This document shows positions 36,624-44,403 of a stretch of DNA of 64,000 nt, in pieces. The translations under genes were made by a program, and so were the position numbers. Source of the stretch: an uncultured Prevotellaceae bacterium (GTDB taxonomy: Bacteria > Bacteroidota > Bacteroidia > Bacteroidales > Bacteroidaceae); the NCBI GenBank assembly GCA_902762325.1, contig CACWNV010000011.1:59854-123853 (forward strand), in the 5' to 3' direction. The notes beneath the pieces are model-generated. The model worked only from the letters and a program-made list of their open reading frames with translations. It was not told the DNA's origin and did no database searches. The stretch's first letter is position 1. Each line of letters opens with the position of its first letter.

Positions 36624-37068
36624 ATCTCTATGCTTTTGGAATTCCTATTCTCTGTTGTTATTTTTGACCATAAAGATACGAATGTTTTTCTAATGAGATG
36701 CACAATAAGCTGAAAAAGTTACTTTTAGAAGTCATATGAAAGTCATTTTATTTGAATATAGCCAGCTTATTCATAAATAAAATAGAAATAGATATGGCAA
36801 CACGTGAACAAATAGAAACACTATTCTGTTGAATGAATCTCTGCTATTAATTTGTAAGATACCATCGCACTATTATTCAACTGTGATGATATATGAGAGT
36901 ATATTTAAAGAAAGAAAAGCGGGCTTTCCTTTTGCATTTTTACCGTTTTTTCGTAACTTTGACTCCGCCGAAGTTACTGGCACTCGGAAATGAAAAAGAA
37001 AAATGTCTTTTTCTTTTTCATTTCTCTCGTTTTTTCGTAACTTTGCCATTTGAAATATTAGCGAAAGG
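36624..37068 (+). promoter_or_regulatory. Intergenic region with doubled promoter and palindrome before rlmN
   Basis: An 18-bp sequence CGTTTTTTCGTAACTTTG occurs at 36944-36961 and 37028-37045, each ending in a TAACTTTG -7 element; the first also has a TTTG -33 element at 36931-36934 with 19-bp spacing. Between them is a perfect 17-bp inverted repeat (36987-37003 with 37008-37024, loop TGTC). The upstream part holds only a 12-codon open frame starting MATREQIETLF at 36794, too short to call a gene. Confidence 0.7.
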
Positions 37069-38988
37069 ATGTCTGACAACAAAGGGAAATTACTGGGAAA
37101 GACGCTCAACGAACTGAAAGCTGTCGCGAAGGAACTGGGAATGCCGGCTTTTACCGGCACTCAACTGGCGAACTGGCTTTATGTACGGCACGTGGGGAGC
37201 ATTGCAGAGATGACCAACATCTCGAAGGCTAACCGTGAGCGTTTGGAAGAGGCTTACGAGATTGGCTGTTCCAAGCCGATTGATGCCCAGTATTCTACAG
37301 ACGGAACCATCAAATACCTGTTTCCTACGGAGAACGGGAAGTTTGTTGAGACGGTCTATATCCCCGATGGCGACCGCGCCACACTTTGCGTCTCATGTCA
37401 GGTGGGCTGTAAGATGAACTGCCTTTTCTGCCAGACGGGTAAGCAGGGTTTCGAAGGAAACCTTTCTGCTGCCGACATCCTCAACCAGATCTACGCTCTT
37501 CCGGAACGTGATAAGCTGACAAACATCGTGTTCATGGGACAAGGCGAACCGATGGACAACCTCGACAATGTGCTGAGGGCGACGGAGATTCTTACGGCAA
37601 GCTACGGCTTTGCCTGGAGTCCGAGACGCATCACCGTCAGTTCTGTAGGCATACGCGGCAAGCTGAAACGCTTTCTTGATGAAAGCGAATGTCATGTTGC
37701 CATCAGCCTCCATAGTCCTATTCCCGAACAACGGGCGCAGCTCATGCCGGCAGAGAAGGGAATGTCCATCAAGGAGGTTACCGACCTGCTCCGCCAATAC
37801 GACTTCTCCCACCAGCGCCGTCTGTCTTTCGAGTACATCGTCTTCGACGGTCTGAATGACTCCATGACGCATGCCCGTGAAATTGTGAAGCTGCTGGACG
37901 GACTGGATTGCCGCATCAATCTCATCAGGTTCCACAAGATTCCCAACGTAGACCTGCACACGACGGATGAAAAGAAGATGGAGAACCTGCGAGACTACCT
38001 TACGCATCATGGTATCTTCACGACCATCCGCGCCAGTCGGGGACAGGACATCTTCGCTGCCTGCGGTCTGCTGAGTACGGCAAAGAAAATGATGATGACA
38101 TTGCTCATGGTGATTCTGTTCGCCGCATGCGGTCAAAGCAGTACGCTGCTCCCGAAGAGCAGTGGCAAGCCATACGAGACATTCGTCATCAACGATCAGG
38201 ATAGTTGTGTCTACAATGTGCTCAGCACTACGGTGGAAGGACTGCCACAGGCGGAACCGTCGTTTGATGTCAGACTGTTGAAGACAGCAGACCAATCGAG
38301 ATATGCCCAGTATGCACGGAGCATCGTCCATGTCCAGATAGACAGTGCCGCCTACCCTACCCCGTCTTTCCAGTTCAAGAAGGACATCAGTGCCAGTCCC
38401 CAGATTCAGGTGTGGCTGAATGCTCCTTCCCAGACAACATTCAAAAGAGTCATGAAGGTCTATGGTCCCCAACTGCTGAGTCTGCTGACAAGATTTGAGA
38501 TGAATGCAGAGATTGCGCGGTTGCAGTCAATGCATAACCCGACAGCTGAAAACACTGCCCGGCAAATGCTGGATGCAAAGATATCCATTCCTGCTGATAT
38601 GCAGTCATCATACAAGTCAACGGATTTTATCTGGCTGTCGGACAATGCCAATACGGGCATGCAGAACATCTGCATCTTCAAAGGCGACAACATCGACAGC
38701 ATGCTGCATGCAAACATAAAGGGAGAAACGGATGATGCCTTTATGCGAATTGCCGATAATAGGATGACAACAACAAAAGAGAAGGAAGGTGAGCGTCTTA
38801 TCAGGCGTGGCACTTGGGAGATGGAGGGCGACGCAATGGGCGGTCCTTTTGTCTCTCACACGCTGACAGACAAATCGGGCAAGCCAACGGTGACAGCTCT
38901 GGCATTTGTTTATGCCCCTGAGATGAAGAAAAGAAATCTCATGCGGCAGGTTGAGGCCTCACTTTACACCTTATTATATATATATTAA
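37069..38988 (+). CDS. rlmN: RlmN methyltransferase fused in frame to a DUF4837 lipoprotein
   Basis: One uninterrupted 639-codon frame. Residues 1-340 are RlmN, the radical-SAM enzyme that makes 2-methyladenosine at 23S rRNA A2503 and in some tRNAs. It has the CxxxCxxC cluster motif in CKMNCLFCQTG, the GQGEP motif, and the second catalytic cysteine in DIFAACGLLS. RlmN normally ends within a few residues of that point, but here it continues without a stop into MMMTLLMVILFAACGQSS (ATG at 38089), a lipoprotein signal and lipobox, then a 300-residue DUF4837 protein ending in NLMRQVEASLYTLL. Either a fusion is made, or the second part is also translated from the internal ATG. Sequence error is possible. 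Confidence 0.85.
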   Translation: MSDNKGKLLGKTLNELKAVAKELGMPAFTGTQLANWLYVRHVGSIAEMTNISKANRERLEEAYEIGCSKPIDAQYSTDGTIKYLFPTENGKFVETVYIPDGDRATLCVSCQVGCKMNCLFCQTGKQGFEGNLSAADILNQIYALPERDKLTNIVFMGQGEPMDNLDNVLRATEILTASYGFAWSPRRITVSSVGIRGKLKRFLDESECHVAISLHSPIPEQRAQLMPAEKGMSIKEVTDLLRQYDFSHQRRLSFEYIVFDGLNDSMTHAREIVKLLDGLDCRINLIRFHKIPNVDLHTTDEKKMENLRDYLTHHGIFTTIRASRGQDIFAACGLLSTAKKMMMTLLMVILFAACGQSSTLLPKSSGKPYETFVINDQDSCVYNVLSTTVEGLPQAEPSFDVRLLKTADQSRYAQYARSIVHVQIDSAAYPTPSFQFKKDISASPQIQVWLNAPSQTTFKRVMKVYGPQLLSLLTRFEMNAEIARLQSMHNPTAENTARQMLDAKISIPADMQSSYKSTDFIWLSDNANTGMQNICIFKGDNIDSMLHANIKGETDDAFMRIADNRMTTTKEKEGERLIRRGTWEMEGDAMGGPFVSHTLTDKSGKPTVTALAFVYAPEMKKRNLMRQVEASLYTLLYIY

Positions 38989-39004
38989 CAGAAAGTATTT
39001 ACTT

Positions 39005-40093
39005 ATGGATGAAAAGAAGATCCGCGTAGCCATTACGCATGGCGATACCAATGGTATCGGATATGAACAGATTTTTAAAACCTTTGCTTCTCCGGAGATG
39101 CTGGAACTCTGTACTCCCATCATCTACGGCTCGCCGAAAATCGCCTCCTATCATCGAAAGGCACTGAACATTCCCGGCAACTTCAGCATCATCAGCAGTT
39201 GCAATGACATACGCGAAGGGCGTGTCAACATGCTGACATGCTTCGACGAAGATGTGAAAGTAGACTTCGGCACATTCAACCCCGATGCACAGAAGGCTGG
39301 TGTGAAGGCATTAGAGCGGGCACTCGCCGACTTCCAGAACAACGGCTTTGACGTGTTGGTGACAGCACCGTTAAACAAGAAAGAATCGCTGTTCCCTGGA
39401 AATGCGGCTTTCCTCCAGAAAAAGATCGGCAACAGTGGTCAGCCACTTACCATCTTAGTGGGCGACGGCATGCGCCTTGCTTTGGTCACCGAAGACATCG
39501 CCTTCAAAGATATTGCTGAAAAGATTTCCACCGAGAACATTGTGGAGAAGGCTGTTCTACTGAACAAATCGCTCAAGCGCGATTTCCGCATCTTCTCACC
39601 CCGCATTGCCATCCTCGCCCTGAATCCTAACGGCGACGGGAAAGAGGAAAGCGAGATTATCTTTCCTGCCATCGCAAAACTGGAGAGTGAAGGCATTCAG
39701 GCGTTCGGACCGTTCGTTGCCAACGAGTTTTTCGGCAACAACAAACAGGAGGCCTTTGATGCGGTGCTTGCCATGTACCACGATCAGGGCATTACACCGT
39801 TCAAAACTCTATCGGCAAACAACAGCTATGTCTTGACGACCGGACTGCCCGTCGTGCATACCGCTCCCGACTGCGATCCGTCTTACGCAATAGCCGGAAA
39901 GAACGAAGCAGATGAATCCAAGCTGCGTCAGGCCATCTATGCTGCCATAGACATCTTCCGCAATCGCATCCATTTCGACGAGCCGTTTGCCAACCCATTA
40001 CCAAAGCTTTATCACGAGAAGCGCGATGAGAGCGAAAAGGTACGCTTCTCCATTCCGAAGAAGCACGAGAACAGCATCAAGGAGAAACTCTAA
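39005..40093 (+). CDS. pdxA: 4-hydroxythreonine-4-phosphate dehydrogenase
   Basis: A 362-residue NAD-dependent enzyme of pyridoxal-phosphate synthesis (DXP-dependent route), oxidising 4-phosphohydroxy-L-threonine. Motifs include the N-terminal VAITHGDTNGIGYE, the TAPLNKKE segment, LALNPNGDGKEE (a form of the NPHAGE motif) and MYHDQGITPFKTL with a metal-binding histidine/aspartate. The THGDTNGIG form replaces the GDPAGIG of proteobacterial enzymes. The ATG at 39005 is chosen; an upstream frame lies inside the preceding gene. It starts 16 bp after that gene and is followed 12 bp later by the UPF0104 gene. Confidence 0.93.
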   Translation: MDEKKIRVAITHGDTNGIGYEQIFKTFASPEMLELCTPIIYGSPKIASYHRKALNIPGNFSIISSCNDIREGRVNMLTCFDEDVKVDFGTFNPDAQKAGVKALERALADFQNNGFDVLVTAPLNKKESLFPGNAAFLQKKIGNSGQPLTILVGDGMRLALVTEDIAFKDIAEKISTENIVEKAVLLNKSLKRDFRIFSPRIAILALNPNGDGKEESEIIFPAIAKLESEGIQAFGPFVANEFFGNNKQEAFDAVLAMYHDQGITPFKTLSANNSYVLTTGLPVVHTAPDCDPSYAIAGKNEADESKLRQAIYAAIDIFRNRIHFDEPFANPLPKLYHEKRDESEKVRFSIPKKHENSIKEKL

Positions 40094-40105
40094 AAAGGAA
40101 ACGGC

Positions 40106-41119
40106 ATGAAGAAAAAATACCAGAACGGCTTTTTCATCTTCGGCATCGCGGTGCTCATCATCATGGTGACGCAACTCGACTTTGCCGAGGTATGGAAGGG
40201 ACTGCAACATGCCGGCTACTGGTTCTTTGCCGTTCTTGCCCTATGGGCTGTTCTTTACACCTTCAACACAGGTGCCTGGTGGCTTATCATCAACAGTCAA
40301 AAGCCAACTGCCGACCATCCCAACCCTGAACCGGTAGGGTTCTGGTGGCTTTACAAGATTACGGTAAGCGGCTTCTCACTCAACTATGCCACTCCTGGCG
40401 GACTGATGGGCGGTGAGCCATATCGCATCATGGAACTGTCACCGAAGATTGGAACAGAAAGAGCCTCCTCGTCGGTCATCCTTTATGCGATGACGCACAT
40501 ATTCAGTCATTTCTGGTTCTGGTTTCTTGCCATCTTCCTGTATATCTTCACCCAGCCAGTCAACGTGTTCATGGGAACGATGCTGTCCATTACCGGTGCT
40601 TTTTGCATCCTCGGACTGTGGTTCTTCATTGTGGGTTATCGCAAAGGACTGGCAGTCAGGGCGATGAACATCCTGCGTCACATCCCTTTCATCAAGAAGT
40701 GGGCAAAGCCCTTTATCGACAACCATCGTAAGCAACTGGATACCATTGATCAGCAAATCGCTGCCCTTCATTCACAGAGTCCCAAGGTCTTCGTGTCGGC
40801 GGTGCTGCTGGAATTAGGGTGCAGGATCTGTTCTGCCCTGGAAATATTCTTCATCCTGCTGGTCATCATGCCCAGCGTGAACTTCCTGCAATGTATCCTG
40901 ATATTGGCATTCACCTCTCTTTTCGCCAACCTGCTATTCTTCATGCCCCTGCAACTGGGTGGAAGAGAGGGAGGATTCCTCATGTCAATCAACGGTCTGG
41001 GTATGACCGCCAGTGCCGGAATATTTGTTGCACTCATCGTAAGAATCAGAGAACTGGTTTGGACTGGAATCGGTTTGCTGTTCATCAAACTCAACCGTCA
41101 TAACCCTAAGAATTCCTAA
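40106..41119 (+). CDS. UPF0104 / LPG-synthase-like integral membrane protein
   Basis: A 337-residue inner-membrane protein with about eight hydrophobic segments, matching the lysylphosphatidylglycerol-synthase transmembrane (UPF0104) family. Conserved elements are [12 protein letters not shown], the loop [14 protein letters not shown] (the family's P-G-G-x-G-E-P motif) and [12 protein letters not shown] in the last third. Some family members flip or modify lipids; no aminoacyltransferase domain is present here, so a lipid transporter or regulator role is only inferred. It is in the pdxA run and precedes a separate promoter. Confidence 0.88.
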   Translation: MKKKYQNGFFIFGIAVLIIMVTQLDFAEVWKGLQHAGYWFFAVLALWAVLYTFNTGAWWLIINSQKPTADHPNPEPVGFWWLYKITVSGFSLNYATPGGLMGGEPYRIMELSPKIGTERASSSVILYAMTHIFSHFWFWFLAIFLYIFTQPVNVFMGTMLSITGAFCILGLWFFIVGYRKGLAVRAMNILRHIPFIKKWAKPFIDNHRKQLDTIDQQIAALHSQSPKVFVSAVLLELGCRICSALEIFFILLVIMPSVNFLQCILILAFTSLFANLLFFMPLQLGGREGGFLMSINGLGMTASAGIFVALIVRIRELVWTGIGLLFIKLNRHNPKNS

Positions 41120-41174
41120 TTTTTCTGCCAAAATTGCAGTTATTTCGAATTAATTGTGTAATTTTGTCACCCCA

Positions 41175-42428
41175 ATGAATACAAGCGAACTACAACGGAT
41201 CAAACAACGCTATAACATCGTGGGCAACTGCGATGCTTTAAACCGTGCGCTGGATGTTGCTTTACAAGTAGCACCCACTGACTTGTCTGTACTCATTGTG
41301 GGCGAAAGCGGTGTAGGAAAGGAAATCATTCCACGGGTGATTCACGACAATTCACCGCGCCGGCGCGAGAAATACTTCGCCATCAACTGCGGTTCCATCC
41401 CGGAAGGTACCATCGACAGTGAACTTTTCGGTCATGAAAAGGGCTCTTTTACCGGTGCAATCGGCGAAAGTGAAGGTTATTTCGGCATTGCCAACAAGGG
41501 AACGCTCTTCCTGGATGAGGTAGGAGAACTGCCACTGGCAACTCAGGCACGACTTTTGCGTGTACTGGAAACGGGTGAATACATCCGCGTGGGTGGACAG
41601 AAAATCATGAAGACCGATGTGCGCATCGTTGCAGCTACCAACATCAACTTCAGAAAGGCCATCAGCGAAGGACGCTTCCGTGAAGACTTATACTACCGTC
41701 TGAACCAGGTGCCCATTCAGATGCCTTCTCTCCGTGACCGCGGACAGGACATCCTACTGCTTTTCCGGCTCTTTGCCATGCAGATGGCAGAGAAGTACAG
41801 ACTGCCGAAGATAACGCTGACTGATGATGCCAAGGCTATTATGCTGCAATACAAATGGCCGGGAAACGTGCGACAGCTGAAGAACATCACCGAACAGATG
41901 TCCATCCTCAGTAAGGAGAGAGAGATTGATGCGGAGACACTGCAGCAGTTTATCCCCAAGGATCCGGAAAGCACTCAGCTTGCCCCTATCACTCCGCAAG
42001 GGAACCACACTTATGAGAGTGAACGCGAGATTCTCTACAAGATTCTCTATGAACTACGGGGAAATGTCAGCGATCTGCGAAGAGACCTGAATGGCATGCG
42101 TAAGCAGTTCGATGAAATACGAGACCTGAACGGAGCCACCGGATTCAGCAACCCGATTGCCTCCATCAATCAGGGTGGCACGCATATTTCCCCCATCTCA
42201 TCGACAAGAATCACTGCCTCACAAGACATCGGCAACATAGAAGAGGCTGAAGCAGAGGAAATCAATGAGAACGAATCACTGAACCTGAGCGACTTGGGCA
42301 GGCAGATGGTGGAAAAGGCATTGGAACGTAACAGCGGCAACCGAAAGAAGGCGGCACAGGAACTCGGTATCTCCGACCGCACACTCTATCGCCGTATTAA
42401 ACAATATGGACTGGATAAAGACAAGTAG
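41175..42428 (+). CDS. Sigma-54-dependent transcriptional activator without sensor domain
   Basis: A 417-residue AAA+ activator of RNA polymerase containing sigma-54 (RpoN). The AAA+ domain begins almost at the N-terminus: Walker A GESGVGKE (about residue 39), the sigma-54 contact loop as GSFTGA instead of GAFTGA, Walker B TLFLDEVGE, and the arginine-finger region FREDLYYRLN. A linker (about 270-365) leads to a Fis-type HTH (NRKKAAQELGISDRTLYRRI). There is no receiver, GAF or PAS domain, so activity is probably set by level or a partner protein. The ATG at 41175 follows a -7 element TAATTTTG (41159-41166). lptE follows 4 bp after the stop. Confidence 0.92.
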   Translation: MNTSELQRIKQRYNIVGNCDALNRALDVALQVAPTDLSVLIVGESGVGKEIIPRVIHDNSPRRREKYFAINCGSIPEGTIDSELFGHEKGSFTGAIGESEGYFGIANKGTLFLDEVGELPLATQARLLRVLETGEYIRVGGQKIMKTDVRIVAATNINFRKAISEGRFREDLYYRLNQVPIQMPSLRDRGQDILLLFRLFAMQMAEKYRLPKITLTDDAKAIMLQYKWPGNVRQLKNITEQMSILSKEREIDAETLQQFIPKDPESTQLAPITPQGNHTYESEREILYKILYELRGNVSDLRRDLNGMRKQFDEIRDLNGATGFSNPIASINQGGTHISPISSTRITASQDIGNIEEAEAEEINENESLNLSDLGRQMVEKALERNSGNRKKAAQELGISDRTLYRRIKQYGLDKDK

Positions 42429-42432
42429 AAGT

Positions 42433-42951
42433 ATGAAGGTGTGGACAATGCTGGCAAAGAGTATCAGTCTGACAGCCGTCTTACTGCTACTATCCTGTTC
42501 AGTGAGCTACAAGCTGAATGGTTCAAACATCGACTACTCAAAGACGAAGACCATTCAGATAGCTGAGTTTCCAATCCGTGCTACCTATGTGTGGGGACCG
42601 ATGGAATCGATGTTTAACAACGAACTGAAGAACATCTACGCCAATCACACCAAGCTCAGTCTGGTAAAGAGAAACGGCGACTTGAAGGTTGAGGGAGAAA
42701 TTACTCAGTATTCGCAGCGTAACAAATCAGTTTCGAGCGAAGGCTATTCAGCCCAGACAGAACTGTCGATAACGGTCAATGTGAGATTCACCAACAACGT
42801 CAACCATGCAGAGGACTTTGAACGGTCGTTTACCTCTACCAGCAGTTATTCGACAACCCAAAGTCTTGCCGCCGTACAGGAAGGACTGGTTCAGGAAATG
42901 ATAAAAGATATTACAGAACAGATTTTCAATGCAACAGTAGCCAACTGGTAA
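42433..42951 (+). CDS. lptE: LptE-like outer-membrane lipoprotein
   Basis: A 172-residue lipoprotein with a lipobox (LLLLSCSVSYKL). The pattern SYKLNGSNIDYSKTKTIQI and LKVEGEITQYSQRN matches the Bacteroidota LptE family, the lipoprotein that plugs LptD and helps insert lipopolysaccharide into the outer membrane. It starts 4 bp after the sigma-54 activator and precedes the TPR-like gene by 7 bp, so it is in an operon with both. The ATG at 42433 is selected because it is just upstream of the signal sequence. Confidence 0.87.
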   Translation: MKVWTMLAKSISLTAVLLLLSCSVSYKLNGSNIDYSKTKTIQIAEFPIRATYVWGPMESMFNNELKNIYANHTKLSLVKRNGDLKVEGEITQYSQRNKSVSSEGYSAQTELSITVNVRFTNNVNHAEDFERSFTSTSSYSTTQSLAAVQEGLVQEMIKDITEQIFNATVANW

Positions 42952-42958
42952 TAACAAT

Positions 42959-43711
42959 ATGGAGCTGACAGAACTCATACAACATCCCGAAATGATGGAC
43001 AAGGAGACGCTTTACGATCTCCGAAGCCTCATTGCGCTCCATCCCTACTACCAGACAGCCAGAATACTGATGCTGCAGAACCTCTATCTGCTTCATGACC
43101 CCACTTTCGACGAGGAACTGAGACGGGCAGCTATCTATATCACTGACCGCTCGGTACTGTTCAACATGTTTGAGGGGCCTCATTACCAGCTCGATAAGGT
43201 TGAAGAGGGAAAACAGGACGATGAGAAAAAGGACAAAGGTGCTGAAAGCAGGACTATATCGCTCATTGACGACTTCCTGAAGTCCATTCCAAACACCGAT
43301 GAAGACGGACCGGCAAAGAAGAGAAAGCCCACGCCTGCCGATGCTGCCATCGACTATGTGTCTTATCTTGTTGACATCGAAAGCCCGGAAGAGCAGGAGA
43401 CTGAGAAAGAAGTCCAGCTGAAAGGGCAAAACCTGATAGACAACTTCATCAAAAACGATAAGGGAAAGATCAAACTCAAGGAGAATCCTGAATTCACCCC
43501 AGCCATCGAAAATGAAACCGATGATGACGATTTTGGCAGTGACGAGGGCTATTTTACCGAGACATTAGCACGAATATACATCAAACAAGGCAGATATTCG
43601 AAGGCTCTTGAAATTATTAAGCGATTAAATTTGAATTATCCAAAAAAAAATATTTACTTTGCAGACCAAGTCCGATTCTTGGAAAAATTGATATTAAATA
43701 ACAAAAAATAA
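42959..43711 (+). CDS. TPR-like cytoplasmic protein
   Basis: A 250-residue soluble protein without signal peptide. The N-terminal 75 residues are helical (YDLRSLIALHPYYQTARILM), the middle is very charged and probably disordered, and the C-terminus is a single TPR-like helix pair (YFTETLARIYIKQGRYSKAL, then EIIKRLNLNYPKKN). The single TPR-like unit suggests protein binding. It lies between lptE and secG; this order (activator, lptE, this gene, secG) looks like the common Bacteroidales arrangement, so it may serve envelope assembly. Exact function unknown. Confidence 0.8.
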   Translation: MELTELIQHPEMMDKETLYDLRSLIALHPYYQTARILMLQNLYLLHDPTFDEELRRAAIYITDRSVLFNMFEGPHYQLDKVEEGKQDDEKKDKGAESRTISLIDDFLKSIPNTDEDGPAKKRKPTPADAAIDYVSYLVDIESPEEQETEKEVQLKGQNLIDNFIKNDKGKIKLKENPEFTPAIENETDDDDFGSDEGYFTETLARIYIKQGRYSKALEIIKRLNLNYPKKNIYFADQVRFLEKLILNNKK

Positions 43712-43725
43712 AAATAAGAAAAAAG

Positions 43726-44151
43726 ATGATTTACACATTATTTGTAGTACTGATTGTCCTGGTTGCCATTCTGATGATTGGCATTGTATTGATTCAGGAA
43801 TCTAAGGGAGGAGGCTTGTCCTCTAATTTCTCCGCTTCTAACGCTATCATGGGTGTACGTAAGACCACCGATGTAGTTGAGAAAACAACTTGGGGACTGG
43901 CTATCGCCATGGTATTCTTCAGCATCGTCTGTGCGTATGTTGCTCCTACAGCTTCTACAGACCAGAGCGTGCTTGAGAACATTGCCACACAGACACAGAC
44001 CACCAATCCGACCAACACTCCTGGATTCGGTGCCGGACAGCAGGCTGCTCCTGCTACTGATGCCAAGGCTGCACCAGCAGACGCTAAGGCTGCTCCTGCA
44101 GATGCCAAAGCCGCACCAGCTGCCGATGCCAAGGCCGCTCCTGCAAACTAA
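43726..44151 (+). CDS. secG: Preprotein translocase subunit SecG
   Basis: A 141-residue SecG with two membrane helices (residues about 1-22 and 50-72) and the conserved cytoplasmic loop QESKGGGLSSNFSAS. It is part of the SecYEG channel of the inner membrane and helps protein export. The C-terminal 40 residues are an Ala/Pro/Lys repeat tail made of APADAKA-like units, absent from proteobacterial SecG. It ends the operon and a strong terminator follows. Confidence 0.93.
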   Translation: MIYTLFVVLIVLVAILMIGIVLIQESKGGGLSSNFSASNAIMGVRKTTDVVEKTTWGLAIAMVFFSIVCAYVAPTASTDQSVLENIATQTQTTNPTNTPGFGAGQQAAPATDAKAAPADAKAAPADAKAAPAADAKAAPAN

Positions 44152-44192
44152 TCTGAATTTATCTGAAAGGATAGTTCCATATTGTTTCAATA

Positions 44193-44240
44193 ATGTGTGA
44201 TTGTCTTTTGCCGACAGGCATGACCATCACACATTTTTTA
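44193..44240 (+). terminator. Terminator after secG
   Basis: ATGTGTGAT (44193-44201) pairs with ATCACACAT (44226-44234), with a smaller hairpin in the loop, followed by TTTTTTA. Confidence 0.8.
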
Positions 44241-44298
44241 TCGATGGAAAATCAAGGCACCACATTTTAATTTAAGAATGTTAATTAAAGACACAAAA

Positions 44299-44330
44299 TT
44301 TGCAAGATGAATCAAAAACAACTAAATTTG
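44299..44330 (+). promoter_or_regulatory. Promoter of the exported adhesin-like gene at 44404
   Basis: TTTG (44299-44302) and TAAATTTG (44323-44330) are 20 bp apart, a good -33/-7 pair about 73 bp before the start codon. Confidence 0.7.
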
Positions 44331-44403
44331 CAGCTTACATCATTCAGACATACCTGATTCGTTTGCAACTTTTTGGAACCAAAGTATATAACTTAAAACA
44401 ATT

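Noticed and set aside
36794-36832. Short frame MATREQIETLFC before rlmN
   Set aside because: Only 12 codons; it might be the relic of a gene start but cannot be supported.
37393-38472. Long minus-strand open frame (359 codons) opposite rlmN-DUF4837
   Set aside because: It lies wholly antisense to a clearly recognisable gene and its product has no family resemblance; it reflects base composition of the real gene.
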